This document shows, piece by piece, positions 21,205 to 32,507 of a stretch of 64,000 bases of DNA (positions are counted from its first letter, which is position 1; each line of letters opens with the position of its first letter). Source of the stretch: Bathymodiolus brooksi. Taxonomy: Eukaryota; Mollusca; Bivalvia; Mytilida; Modiolidae. Below the pieces are notes generated by a model. It made no database searches. It saw only the letters and a program-made list of their open reading frames with translations, and was not told the DNA's origin. Location of the stretch: positions 52,982,203 through 53,046,202 of the forward strand of contig OY804586.1 in assembly GCA_963680875.1 (NCBI GenBank). Reading direction: 5' to 3'. Made by a program: the position numbers and the translations under genes.

Positions 21205-22783
21205 ATTCAGCAGTCAGTGTTTCTATCACTGGGTCAATACCACTGTTGGTGGACTATTAGTCACCGATGGTATTATCCGCCCAGTAGTCAGTGTTTCCAT
21301 CACTTGGTCAATACCACTGTTGGTGGACTATTAGTCCCCGTGGATATTATCCGCCCAGTAGTTAGTGTTTCTATCACTGGATCATACCACTGTTGGTGGA
21401 CTATTAGTCCCCGTGGGTATTATCCGCCCAGTAGTCAGTATTTCTATCTCTGAGTCAATACCACTGTTAGTGGACTATTAGTCACCAATGGTACTATCCG
21501 CCCAGTAGTCAGTGTTTCTATCACTGGGTCAATACCACTGTTGGTGGACTATTAGTCACCGATGGGATCATCCACCCAGTAGTCAGTGTTTCTATCACTG
21601 GGTCAATACCACTGTTGGTGGACTATTAGTTCCCGTGGGTATTATCCGCCCAGTAGTCAGTGTTTCTATCACTGGGTCAATACCACTGTTGGTGGACTAT
21701 TCGTCACCGATGGTATCATCCACCCAATAGTCAGTGTTTCTATCACTGGGTCAATACCACTGTTGATGGACTATTAGTCACCGATGGTATCATCCACGCA
21801 GTAGTCAGTGTTTCTATCACTGAGTCAATACCACTGTTGGTGGACTATTATTCCCCGTGGGTATTATCCGCCCAGTAGTCAGTGTTTCTATGACTGGGTC
21901 AATACCACTGTTGGTGGACTATTAGTTCCCGTGGGTATTATCCGCCCAGTAGTCAGTATTTCTATCTCTGGGTCAATAACACTGTTAGTGGACTATTAGT
22001 CCCCGTAGGTATTATCCGCCCAGTAGTCAGTGTTTCTATCTCTGGGTCAATACCACTGTTGGTGGACTATTAGTCCCCGTGGGTGTTATCCGCCCAGTAG
22101 TCAGTGTTTCTATCACTGGGTCAATACCACTGTTGGTGGACTATTAGTCACCGATGGTATTATCCGCCCAGTAGTCAGTGTTTCTATCACTGGGTCAATA
22201 CCACTGTTGGTGGACTATTAGTCACCGCGGTGGTAGCATCCGCCCAGTAGTCAGTGTTTCTATCACTGTGTCAATACCACTGTTGGTGGACTATTAGTCC
22301 CCGTGGGTATTATCCGCCCAGTAGTCAGTGTTTCTATCTCTGGGTCAATACCACTGTTGGTGGACTTTTAATCCCCGTGGGTGTTATCCGCCCAGCAGTC
22401 AGTGTTTCTATCACTGGGTCAATACCACTGTTGGTGGACTATTAGTCACCGCGGTGGTATCATCCGCCCAGTAGTCAGTGTTTCTATCACTGGGTCAATA
22501 CTACTGTTGGTGGACTATTAGTCCCCGTGGGTATTATCCGCCCAGTAGTCAGTATTTCTATCTCTGGGTCAATGCCACTGTTGGTGGTCTATTAGTCCCC
22601 GTGGGTATTATCCGCCCAGTAGTCAGTGTTTCTATTTCTGGGTCAATACCACTGTTGGTGGACTATTAGTCCCCGTGGGTGTTATCCGCCCAGCAGTCAG
22701 TGTTTCTATCACTGGGTCAATACCACTGTTGGTGGACTATTAGTCACCGCGGTGGTATCATCCGCCCAGTAGTCAGTGTTTCG
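21205..22783 (+). repeat. 74-bp satellite array, about 21 units (core of element P)
   Basis: Unit: cagtagtcagtgtttctatc, actgggtcaataccactgtt, ggtggactattagtccccgt, gggtattatccgcc. Some units have caccgatgg in place of ccccgtggg; a few are 76 bp with caccgcggtgg. A single reverse-oriented unit sits inside element P at 4607-4678. Short open frames repeat every 222-224 bp and are artefacts. Confidence 0.95.
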
Positions 22784-23025
22784 GTATTGACATAGTTTAT
22801 TAGATATATTTTTTCGACATGTACAGTTCCCAAGTCATGTAATTATTATTAAATCCAATGTTCTCCTCCTTCAGGTATAAGTGATCTTAACAGATTTTTG
22901 CTATCATGTTTAGGCTTGTTGTCTTTCTTCCTCCCAAACACTTTTATATTATTTCACTTTCGAATATTTAAGCTTTCAAGGTACCTGGTGAAGTTTATTC
23001 CGGTAGCGTTTTTATTTCATTTAAT
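22784..23025 (+). mobile_element. Element P right part, adjoining the 74-bp array
   Basis: Linker tttcggtattgacatagttt and attagatatatt..cgacatgtacagttc matches the reverse complement of 4540-4610. Then ttctcctccttcaggtataa, ctatcatgtttaggcttgtt, ttcctcccaaacacttttat, ggtacctggtgaagtttatt. Confidence 0.8.
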
Positions 23026-23164
23026 TTTTTTCTATATATATATATATTAATGGCATTCATGAATGTCGTCTCGAGTTCTCACGAGTATCACAGAGTGTCT
23101 GATAACAATAAATGTACGAGTGGTATCAGTTTAGTTTAAGTAGATGGTATCTTCAAATATTAAA

Positions 23165-23402
23165 GGGGTCGTCGTGGTCGTGATCGTATGGTTGTTGGAC
23201 TTATAGCTACATATGCAATCAGTGCCTATCACCACTAATGTTGTGAGTTCGAACTCTGCTCATGCGAGGTGGACTCGATACAACATTATGTGATAAAGTT
23301 TAGCGACAGGTCGGTGGTTTTCTCCGGATTCCTCCACCAATAAACTGACCAGCATGATATATCTGATATATTGTTGAAAGTGGCGTTGAAACAGCATAGC
23401 CC
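23165..23402 (+). mobile_element. SINE-A, nearly full length
   Basis: Head ggtcgtcgtggtcgtgatcg and tatggttgttggacttatag; B box gagttcgaactctgc; body aggtcggtggttttctccgg; tail attgttgaaagtggcgttga. Confidence 0.9.
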
Positions 23403-23470
23403 TAACGCTTAAATAAGAATTTCGTTTAATGTTTTACCACATTGTATTGCGTGTAAACGGGCATTATTAC

Positions 23471-23582
23471 TTGCGACAGGTCGGTGGTTTTCTCCGGATC
23501 CTCCGGTTTCCTCCACCAATAAAACTGAACACCCCACGATATAACTGAAATATTGTTGAAAGTGGCGTTAAACACCATCATA
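23471..23582 (+). mobile_element. SINE-A 3' half
   Basis: Contains acttgcgacaggtcggtggt, cggtttcctccaccaataaa and cacgatataactgaaatatt. Begins abruptly at the middle of the SINE. Confidence 0.85.
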
Positions 23583-24070
23583 CAAACAAGCAAATTATTC
23601 TCCCATGAGCATGCATTAAAAGTTTATATTATATAAATAATGAAATTGTCCTACTCTTTCTTCTAGCGTTGTATTATAAAATAAAAATTTACATTGTTAA
23701 TTAAAATTCTGGGATCAGCTTCTGGATATTTCACCACTGTTTTGTAACAATGGTGTTCATTAAGATTTTACTTTAAAACACCGTGACATTTAAAATCTCT
23801 AATAGAATTAACCAGCACGCATATAGCTTACGACAAGGAATTTCAAATGGCATTCTTGTTGCAAGCACAATCTGTATCAGATTACAGACAAACATGCATT
23901 AAGACTTCGTATAATGTTAGAAAACGTTTTAGCGTTTTACCCAGCTTTGCGTTATAATGTAAGGCATAGCGTTTTTGTGATGGTCCACTGAGCTTATTAT
24001 ATAGGCTTATTGAGTAAGAGGGGGAAAAAAGAGTGAAAGGGGGAGATCATTTTCTCTATCGGTACAATAG
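23583..24070. other. Intervening AT-rich DNA
   Basis: No gene or recognised repeat. Confidence 0.4.
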
Positions 24071-24071
24071 G

Positions 24072-24524
24072 TATCGCCTTTGAAGCTTAATAGTTTAAAG
24101 ATTCGTTTCCTTGTCATGAGTAGGTGTGTATATATATGTTCGATTATTTTAGACTCATAAACATTTTACAAATATATGCAGTTGATTCGCATTAAGGTAG
24201 TACATATATGCCATTTTGACCTACCTATATAACACATCACAACTCAGTATAGTAGTTTAAGAGAGATACTCTGGACAGTCTTGTTCGTGGTGTGTCATTT
24301 TATTTCCTCCGTATCATTTTTTCGCCTCTGAAACTTGATATTTTAAACATTCGTTTCCTTATCAGGACTACGTGCGTGTATATGTTCGATTATTTTAGAC
24401 TCGTAAACATTTTACAAATATGTGCAGTTTATTCGCATCAAGGTCGTATATCTGTCATAGATGCCGCCTATGACATTTTGACCTACCTATGCAACTAGTG
24501 CACATCACAACTCAGCATAGTGGT
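24072..24524. repeat. Direct duplication of about 200 bp
   Basis: Copies at about 24072-24262 and 24312-24524 share tatgttcgattattttagac, aaacattttacaaatat, attcgcat.aaggt and ttttgacctacctat. They differ by substitutions and a short insertion in the second copy (atctgtcatagatgccgcct). Confidence 0.85.
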
Positions 24525-24886
24525 TCCCAATAGCCCAACAAACACTTTTCTAGCTCATTGCCAGGCGCGTGGTGGATAGGGATACCACTCTCAATGGGAG
24601 TTGTCAGTTTATAATATGGTTATATGGACAGTATGAGCGTGAACATAGTAGGCGATGTGTCTGGAGAGTGCTGTCACGCTTCATGTGCGTTAAAGACCCA
24701 TTTGACCTGTTCTCATCCCGCATGCGCATATAATTTAAGTAACCAAACACTTATATTATCACTACTAATATTTGAATATGCAGAAAATAATTGTTTTGTT
24801 ATTTTTATTTTGTTTTGTAATTTTCCATTTTCAGACAATAGACAATACCATACATTTACACAACCGGATATGAAAACTTTAAATTC

Positions 24887-24972
24887 TTTGGCTTTTCAAT
24901 CTTTCGATTTTGAGCGTACCTGATGAAGGTTTTTTTCCAGAAACTAAATTTGATATCTAAGTTTTTATTTTT
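24887..24972 (+). mobile_element. Element P fragment
   Basis: Contains ttggcttttcaatctttcga, ttttgagcgtacctgatgaa, ccagaaactaaatttgatat and ctaagttttta. The cgcgtcgtgcgcac segment is deleted. The open frame at 24624-24923 runs into this fragment, so it is not a gene. Confidence 0.8.
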
Positions 24973-25111
24973 GATTCTAACATGGCGTGCTACTTTCGCT
25001 TTGAAAACAATAGAGAGCTCTAAATAGCACAGAACACCCTAGTACATGCACAGCGTATTTTGCATATTTGTACTGTATGTATGTTAAATTAAAAGAATAA
25101 AAATAATAAAT

Positions 25112-25165
25112 ATACGAGGGCTGTCCGTAAAGTTCGGGGACATGTTCCAATTTTCCTAAAAAAAA
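25112..25165. mobile_element. Possible mariner-like terminal fragment
   Basis: The sequence tatacgagggctgtccgtaa followed by agttcggggacatgttccaa resembles the inverted-repeat ends of mariner-type elements inserted at TA. No opposite end was found, so it is a solo or truncated terminus. Confidence 0.5.
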
Positions 25166-25386
25166 CAACGTGTTTTTCAAAATTTTTAGTGATACCTGTA
25201 TTCCTTAATTAAATGCGATGTTAGATATAAAAAATCTGTATCAGATTTTAATTTCCTAACTTAATTAAATCGATTTTGTAATGTCTGCTATAGGGCACCT
25301 GGAGCACAGTATAAATTACGTGTAACTTCTAAATCAGATGAAACTCATTTTTGATCGTTATCAATTTGTATAACGTTTCTGTACAG

Positions 25387-25536
25387 CGTTATATATTCTT
25401 GTAGATATTAGCGGGAGGTAATAGGAACAGCAAGTTTGTAGCGTTATATATTCTTGTAGATAATAGCGGGAGGTAATAGTAACAGCTTGTGTAGCGTTAT
25501 ATATTCTTGTAGATAATAGCGGGAGGTAATTGGAAC
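25387..25536. repeat. About 54-bp tandem repeat, three units
   Basis: The unit contains gcgttatatattcttgtaga, taatagcgggaggtaatagt and aacagc. The third unit diverges at its end. Confidence 0.9.
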
Positions 25537-25609
25537 AACGACAAACAATAAACTCTGTCTAGGTACGCTTGAATGCATAAAATTACCGTAAATGCCCTGT
25601 TAGAATCGA

Positions 25610-25719
25610 AATAACTCTCGGATGCCGGGCTCTATGCTTATCGCTCGGTGTAAAATAATGACAAATATAATGCCTACCCATGTTAGAATAAGCATAGAGC
25701 CCGGCATCCGAGAATTATT
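25610..25719. mobile_element. Hairpin element with 31-bp arms
   Basis: Left arm 25610-25640 (aactctcggatgccgggctc, tatgctta) pairs with the right arm 25689-25719 at 30 of 31 positions. The loop is about 48 nt. A tgttaga motif precedes both arms. Confidence 0.8.
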
Positions 25720-25739
25720 TCTTAAATAACCCATGGATA

Positions 25740-26429
25740 TGACTACATTCTAAAGATTAAAAATATAATCCTTAATTAAGAGGATAGTTTTACCACAATT
25801 AGAAAAAAAGTTGCTACATTAAAATTTTTAACACATCATGGGGGAAAGCATGTCAATTTCAATTAACTTTGCATGAAATACCGCCCTTATACCTACCTAC
25901 CTTAAAGCGTAATAATTACATTACTTTCGTTTTTCATTGAAAGTTACAATATGATTGGTTATGAAGTGGTCACATGATTATAAAAGAGATGTTTTACATC
26001 CCAATAAAACTCAAACCCGAACTTGCACGTGCCTCCATGACGACGTCAGATGTAAACAATCAATGGCGTAGTAATTTCCAACAGCAAATAATCTAACACA
26101 AATAAAATTCACAACGAAAAATTCAACTATATTAAATTTTGGTGTGATTTAAATGTAATTATAAGAATTTAATGCATTTGTTTGTAGTTGGCGTGTAAAA
26201 GCGTGGACCGAGGCACATTTTACTGTTAAGCGTATACTTTTAGAATCAAAGTCGGAACTGTGCAAATGGTTTATTTTTTCCGGGATTTGGGTAATGTCAG
26301 TGGTTTTACCTACATTATGAATTGCTTGTAAACAGTCAATAAATCATTTACAGTTACTGTGTAATTAGTGTCAATGACGATGTAATCCCGATACAAAGGT
26401 ATGTGATACAAAATAATTAATGTTTGTCA
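25740..26429. other. Intervening AT-rich DNA
   Basis: No gene, tandem repeat or clear mobile element. A heptamer-rich tgacgacgtcag occurs near 26040. Confidence 0.4.
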
Positions 26430-26552
26430 TGAACTTGCGTCATTACGGCTGTTTCTCCGGATCTTCCGGTTTCCTCCGCAAACAAGACCGACTGTGCAAT
26501 GATATAATAATGAAATATTCTTTAAAGTAGTATTAGAAATGCCGATAAACCT
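26430..26552 (+). mobile_element. Decayed SINE-A 3' half
   Basis: Contains tttctccggatcttccggtt, cctccgcaaacaagaccgac and atgatataataatgaaatat. Heavily mutated. Confidence 0.65.
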
Positions 26553-27017
26553 ATTTCAATTTACTTAGTAAGTAAAATATGTTGATTGAATAAACTGAAT
26601 TACAAACTTGTATATGTCATATAGCATATGGTATTTGGAATTACATATTATGTACATCCTTATTAAAATGGTCATGACCTCATTACTGGCATTTAGCCAA
26701 TCGATACTGTTCCAGACATTTAAAAAGGTTATGTCCGTCAGTAATATATACATTTATCTAACATTATATACGTTTTCCTGTGGTGATAAAAGAATGGCGC
26801 GACGTTGCACGAGACGTTCCCTGCCGAACTACTTTGACATTACGTCATACCATTGGAATGTGAGACAAAACACAGTAACCTGACGTTGGTGAATGAACGG
26901 AAAAAAATAACGTGACGTCATACACAAAATGTAGTCTCCCTCAGAGTATTGTATACATTTTAATTCAACCCTTGCTATTTGTTTAAAATTCGTTTTTATT
27001 GAAATGTTAGATAAACT

Positions 27018-27182
27018 CATTACATACATAGTGTGGTGGTACAAGACTGTGTATCAGGTCTTGTCTGTTGCGTGAACTGACCGCATCACAACTCGTCGCT
27101 CTCGCGACTCGTAGTGATACTGGTTCACACAACATACTCGACCTGATACAAAGTCTTGTACCACCACACTATGTATGTGATG
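27018..27182. mobile_element. Hairpin (foldback) MITE, arms about 75 bp
   Basis: Left arm: cattacatacatagtgtggt, ggtacaagactgtgtatcag, gtc. The right arm is its reverse complement ending accaccacactatgtatgtg. The centre (tcgtcgctctcgcgactcg) is GC-rich and itself palindromic. Confidence 0.85.
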
Positions 27183-27296
27183 GGTATGTACTTGCGTATT
27201 ACCATAATCTCCATAATGTTTGGAATATTTGTTTGGTTTTCTCCATTTTTTGTAAGGGGAAAACACCATTTGGGAAGAAGTTCAATACGGAAAAGA

Positions 27297-27522
27297 GGAT
27301 GTCGTGGTCGAAATCAGTGCCTATTACCAATAACGTTATACGTTCGAATCCTGCTCATGACGAGACGTCCTGGATACAACATTATGTAATAAAATTTGTC
27401 AGTGACATGCAACAGTTTCGTGGTTTTCTCCGGATACTCCGGTTTTCCTCTGCCAATAAAACTGGTAGCCACGATATAACTGAAATATTGTTGAAAGTGG
27501 CGTTAAGCACCTTTCCATAACC
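27297..27522 (+). mobile_element. SINE-A with deleted A-box region
   Basis: Begins gatgtcgtggtcgaaatcag, so the tggtagttgg part is missing. B box acgttcgaatcctgc; body gtggttttctccggatactc; tail cacgatataactgaaatatt. A short SINE tail also lies at 27602-27645. Confidence 0.85.
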
Positions 27523-28004
27523 CTGTTAAACAGGGTATAAGATTTATCGCTGATAGTTATTTACTGGATGTATTAATCATTAACATTAGATGGACATTTG
27601 ATTGGAATTCTTTCATTGAAAGTGGCGTTAAACATCATAACCCACCTTCCCCTCAATATGGAAAATGTGCATCCAGTTCAACAGATTAATATTAGTAAAT
27701 TTGATTTTTCTTCTAAATATACTTCCAGACAGAAAGCTTATGTTAAATCTTTATAAATTGTGATTCTACACACAGCTATGTTATCTTGTAATAGCTTTAA
27801 GATGATGCTTGTGGGAATGAAATTATGTCGGTAAAGAATTTAAGAAGCACTTTGATAGTGCTATTATTGATGGGTAATTCTAAAGAAATAAATCTAGATT
27901 CCGGATCTATGTATGACTTGTTGACGTACAGATTGACACTATGGCATTTTATGGCTCTGTCGCATCCTCCATGTTTTGACCTGCTTGATCAATTAAAATG
28001 AAAA

Positions 28005-28265
28005 AAACAAAACAATACCACAATGTCGGAAATTTTCTAAAAATCCATTATAAAAAAATCGTAGAAAGAGTCTGTGGCATACTCCATTATTGACTTTCTT
28101 GATCAAATAAAATGAAAAAAAATATAATATTCAATAAGAAAAAAATGTAGAAAGAGGACAAATCGATACTCCTTACACTCAAATACACGACCGCTTACTT
28201 TCCTAGCTTGGTACAGACACTTTGATAAATGGTGGCGAGGTTAAACTAGATTATTGGCCTAAACC
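28005..28265 (+). mobile_element. Dispersed repeat R4, longest copy
   Basis: Contains acaataccacaatgtcggaa, aaaaatcgtagaaagagt, aatcgatactccttacactc, aaatacacgaccgcttactt and cttggtacagacactttgat. The first half is duplicated. Confidence 0.65.
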
Positions 28266-28288
28266 GTCCAAATTAATCGAGTTAATCC

Positions 28289-28548
28289 CTACATATTGGT
28301 GTGGTTCGTGCTGCTAAATATATATATTTTTGTGTAATATTTATTTGGTTAATTGTTTACATTTTTGTTCTTTTTGTTTTGACCATTGTAATGTCTGTTC
28401 TTCTTCAAATTACGGCTTCTGATTACCGCTTTGGTATATTCAAATATTTCTTGATAACAAATAACACTGTTTTATTTGTCGTTTTGTCCTATTTCATTTC
28501 GCCATTATTTTTTCTGTCCTTTGATTTACAAATTCTAATTACCCCCTG
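28289..28548 (+). mobile_element. Retroelement 3' region, subfamily A, with partial second copy
   Basis: Contains ttggtgtggttcgtgctgct, gtttacatttttgttctttt, accattgtaatgtctgttct and ggtatattcaaatatttctt, then a second stretch ccattattttttctgtcctt and gatttacaaattctaattac. Confidence 0.65.
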
Positions 28549-28659
28549 GGCGAGAACAAGTCACGTTGTGACGAGATGATAATGATGTCTGCTTTGTTCT
28601 AGACCAACCCTCTTAGTTGGATTTATATAGTGCTAGTTTATTTTGTTATTACCCTTATT

Positions 28660-28870
28660 TACTGAAACAACAGTCCGCGGGTAGATATGTCGCTCTACTC
28701 GGATACATTATCGGCTTCCGAGTCAACCCGTCTTTGTTCTTTCTCCTTAGTACTGTGTGCTTACCGAAGAAGCAACACATACCAATTACATAGCCTTTTG
28801 TTTGACCCCACCGGGGCTCGAACTCAAAATCTACTACAGGTCCCAGAAACACTATTGTAACAATTGATCC
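28660..28870 (-). mobile_element. SINE-B, head and body only
   Basis: On the minus strand: B-box region ttgagttcgagccccgg, then aaccaaaaggctatgtaatt, gtgttgcttcttcggtaagc, aaggagaaagaacaaagacg and gcggactgttgtttcagt. The 3' tail is missing. Confidence 0.8.
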
Positions 28871-29620
28871 ATTCAGTAGAATTCAGTAGTATTGTTTACA
28901 TATGACGATTGTAGGATATAAATGATTTAACAAGTAGTTTAGTGATTATAAGAAATGGTTAGTTTTTTATGATGAGTAATGTCTGGAGGCCGGACGTAAA
29001 TCCTTTTAGGGAATATTATTAAGACTGTCACTGTCTTCCGAAACAGACACAAATTATTAAATTAAGTGGTATATTGATTTTTATCGTGAGCTTTACCATG
29101 GGAAATGTGTCCTTGATATTCGCTTGAAAACATAGTTTCACGAAAAACATCAAATTGTAGAAGGGGGAAATGAAAGACATATTTCTTGAGTAGGGTTTAT
29201 TAATATATTCGTACGAACAGCCGTGTGTGAAAAGACCACATAAAATATAAGTTTTCGATTTAGTCTTGGAATGCACTCTTAATTTAAGGGTAAACTGTGA
29301 ACGCCCTTTTTTGAATTAGCAGATGTGGATCAAAAGAGATGTCTTTTCTTATCTTCAACCATATTACCGAGAATGTTGTGTGTTTAGTTGCAACTTGTAA
29401 TGGAAACCCGATAGAACCCTAGTGTATAGAAATAGGACCTGTTGTCTCCACAGTTGGAAAGACCCCCCCCCGAAATCCCACTCCGTGTGTTATGTGGTAC
29501 AAATACAATACACAACATATTCTGTTTACAAGACTTAATTAAGTACCTTATATTCGTAGAATATGATATTCCTTACAGAGGCCCCTAATAGGCAGTCGTT
29601 TGATTTATTGTATCTATTTG
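28871..29620. other. Intervening AT-rich DNA
   Basis: No gene. A poly-C run is at about 29462-29470. Nothing else recognised. Confidence 0.4.
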
Positions 29621-29624
29621 TATG

Positions 29625-29696
29625 TATATATATATATATATATATATACATGTTGTCCATTTTAGATTGCCCCTTCGATGTTCTCTACGTTTATAT
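29625..29696 (+). repeat. (TA)n tract and retroelement subfamily B 3' fragment
   Basis: About twelve TA units followed by tgttgtccattttagattgc and cccttcgatgttctctacgt. Only the last 50 bases of the 3' region remain. Confidence 0.7.
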
Positions 29697-30144
29697 ATAC
29701 CAATGTAGAGCATCAGTTGGGAATTGTTGAATATAAAACGGAGGAAATCAATTTCATCTCTTTGATCTTCGCAGTAGTCATTATTTTTAGTACATACATA
29801 TTGTACAGGTAAAATCAAACAGAGGTACTACTTTCATGTGTAGTCACATCATATATTGACTGAAAATAAACAGGAACTAGTTTTATAGTGATGGATGCTA
29901 ACACGAATTCAATATATTTCCTCGATTATGACAGGTGGTCATTTATCTGGTAAAATGAAAGCTAGTTATTAATGTAATTGACAATTTTATCGCTCTCGTA
30001 AAATGAGCAATGTGAAAAAGAGGTGATTTTCATCGTGGTCATGGCAACCATTATGTTGATATCTTTAAGACAATCCAAATATGATGGACTACTGTACCCT
30101 TTAAGTTGGATTGTGTTATTTGTGGTTAACGTCACTTCCTGTAT

Positions 30145-30650
30145 TTTTGCTCTCTGTTTTAGTGGGGTTCTTGTTTCTCAATCATTGTGTTGTCTGTCCT
30201 TCGATTTACGACTTCTACTTACCCCTATGGTATCTTCAAACTTTGTTTAGGGACGTTCGTGTTTCTCAATCTTTTGTTTTCTATGTAATATTTTGTAGAT
30301 CATTGTTTGTCCTTCTTCAATTTACGGCTTCTGCTTACCCCTATGGTATCTTCAAACTTTGTTTAGGGACGTTCGTGTTTCTCAATCTTTTCTTTTCTAT
30401 GTAATATTTTGTAGATCGTTGTTTGTCCTTTTTCTTTTAGCCATTGTGTTGTCTGTCCTTCAATTTACGGCTTCTGCTTACCCCTATGGTATCTTCAAAC
30501 TTTTTTAGGGACGTTCGTGTTTCTCAATCTTTTCTTTTCTATGTAATATTTTGTTGATCATTGTTTGTGCTTTTTCTTTTGGCCATTGTGTTGTCTGTCC
30601 TTCTTCGATTTACGGCTTCTAATTACTGCTTTGATATTTTCCATTTTTTT
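30145..30650 (+). mobile_element. Retroelement 3' region, subfamily A, four tandem copies
   Basis: Four direct copies of about 120-135 bp contain gacgttcgtgtttctcaatc, ctatgtaatattttgtagat, ttacggcttctgcttacccc and tatggtatcttcaaacttt. Two frames are open through three copies, which is an effect of the repetition. Confidence 0.85.
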
Positions 30651-31090
30651 TTTCTTATTCCGGGAGTACCCTTTGACATATTGCTTCAACGGCATTTATC
30701 ATCCTGAGCTCTTACGTATATTAATACATGTACATTTTTCATAATGTTAAAGATCATGTGATAATAAGCATCTATTTTTTTTATTTTCATCAATGAGATT
30801 ATATTTCATACATTTGTACTACTTTCCGTGTATTGAAATAATAATATATTATTCGTCATGCAAAGAAAACAATCTTTTAAAAAAGTCATTAGAACTCCTA
30901 ACATGTTTACTGGAAAATGTCGATTTTATGTTCTCTTTGTTACATGTTTATTTGTATAATTTGTATAATTGTCACAAACTGTATTGTTTAATGACAATAA
31001 AATTTTGAATTTGAAATTTGAATTTATATTAATATAATGAATGTGATATTTGTTTCATCAGGTGAAATTTTTTCGATTGTCTAATGTTAT

Positions 31091-31278
31091 ATACAGTCAA
31101 AACGTGTATTAAGAGGTCACCTTTGAGACATAGAGAAAGTGGCCTTATGAGACAGGTGACCTCTTAAATGAAGTTCAATACATATGAAATTTTCTTTGGC
31201 AGGACAAGAAAAATGTGACCTTTTAATACAGATGACTACTTATTAGAGATGACTGCATGGGCAGGATTGACTGTACAT
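31091..31278. mobile_element. MITE with tacagtcaa ends
   Basis: Left end tatacagtcaaaacgtgtat and right end ggattgactgtacatata are inverted. The interior carries aagaggtcacctttgagaca and gacaggtgacctctta, which pair with each other. Confidence 0.75.
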
Positions 31279-31372
31279 ATATCTTCATAGCTTGGATTCT
31301 TATGACACCATGTGATCATGTTATAAATGTTTGCTGATAATGTTGTGGTCTTTTTGTACGTTCAGCGATTTG

Positions 31373-31450
31373 AGCATTCTCTATCCAGAGTTGTCGTTCC
31401 TGCAACATGTTGTGTAGCGTAGCAGGAACGACAACTTTGGATAGAGAATG
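31373..31450. repeat. Near-perfect 30-bp stem-loop
   Basis: gcattctctatccagagttg tcgttcctgc pairs with gcaggaacgacaactttgga tagagaatgc, leaving an 18-nt loop. It could be a small MITE or a precursor-like hairpin; there is no evidence of expression. Confidence 0.8.
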
Positions 31451-31559
31451 CGATTTGAGATGAGAGGAGATTGTTCGTTCTGTTGGAATTGGTGGAATTG
31501 TTGACCATCTTTGCTGAAAGTTTATATTCATAAAATGTACATTTGTATTTTCAATATGG

Positions 31560-31795
31560 TTTGGTTCGGGTGTTTATCGAATTTGCCATCGCATCGATGG
31601 TGTAATTGTTCGAACCCACTTTCTACAACTTTCCGAGCAAACCAGTCATTGCTCTTACTCCTTAATTCTACAGGTTTAGCGGGGGAGTAGCAAATAGCAG
31701 TGTTATTGTCTTTTGGTTTGACCAGAACGGGGCTCGAACCCACGATTTGCTGCACTTGAGGTGAGCATGATAACCATTATATCACCATTTTCAAT
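31560..31795 (-). mobile_element. SINE-B, tRNA-like head and part of body
   Basis: On the minus strand: A box ggtgatataatggttatcat, then cacctcaagtgcagcaaatc, B box gtgggttcgagccccgttc, aaccaaaagacaataacact and attaaggagtaagagcaatg. The tail is missing. Confidence 0.8.
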
Positions 31796-32189
31796 AAATC
31801 TGTGCATTAGATTGACTATTAATGATTTCAGTCCGTAACGTTTATTGTTAATTAACATATATGATTGGTTTAATAAACGTGTAAATAGGATGTATCAACA
31901 GACAAATCATATTCAAGCCCTCCCACTTGTAGATTACAAAGATATATTGTTATGAAAGAAAGTTTGAACAGTGGAAGTCAACATTTCCAACAATATCTAC
32001 AAAACGAACAATAACCTCTCAACTGAACTCAGTGAACATAGAAAGGCCACGACATACAACGTTGGAAGTTCATGTCATAGCTTTGGACAGGCACCAAAAT
32101 GGGTTCCAACCCTCTCCCTCTTTATACAAATGTATGTAAATAAAATTATTTTGAAAATTCGCAATTGAATATAGAGGGTTGGGTTGGGT

Positions 32190-32226
32190 TGGATTGTGGT
32201 GTTAAGCAACAATCACTCACTCACTG
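32190..32226 (+). mobile_element. SINE-B tail scrap
   Basis: gtgttaagcaacaatcactc followed by actcactg is the 3' terminus of SINE-B. Confidence 0.65.
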
Positions 32227-32244
32227 CATATGTGCATTTACTTA

Positions 32245-32507
32245 TGAAATGGTATTTAACGCCACCTTCAACACTATTTCAGTTATATCGTGGCGGTCAG
32301 CTTTATTGGCTGAGGAAACCGGAGGACCCGGAGAAAACCACCGACCTGTCGCAAGTCACTGACAAACTTTTTCACATAATATTGTATTGAGTACACCTCG
32401 CCATGAGCGGGATTCAAACTCACAACTTTAGTGGTGACATACAACGTTTGCATAGGTAGTTGTATATCCAACTACCATAAGATCACGACCAATGACAACC
32501 CCTTCCC
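32245..32507 (-). mobile_element. SINE-A, nearly full length
   Basis: On the minus strand: head tggtcgtgatcttatggtag, ggatatacaactacctatgc, B-box region gagtttgaatcccgctcatg, acttgcgacaggtcggtggt, ccggtttcctcagccaataa, tail cacgatataactgaaatagt. Confidence 0.9.

Noticed and set aside
21217..22669. Series of 63-78-codon frames with a QYHCWWTI motif
   Set aside because: They recur every 222-224 bp because of the 74-bp satellite.
24624..24923. 99-codon frame
   Set aside because: Its C-terminal part is an element P repeat and the rest has no family pattern.
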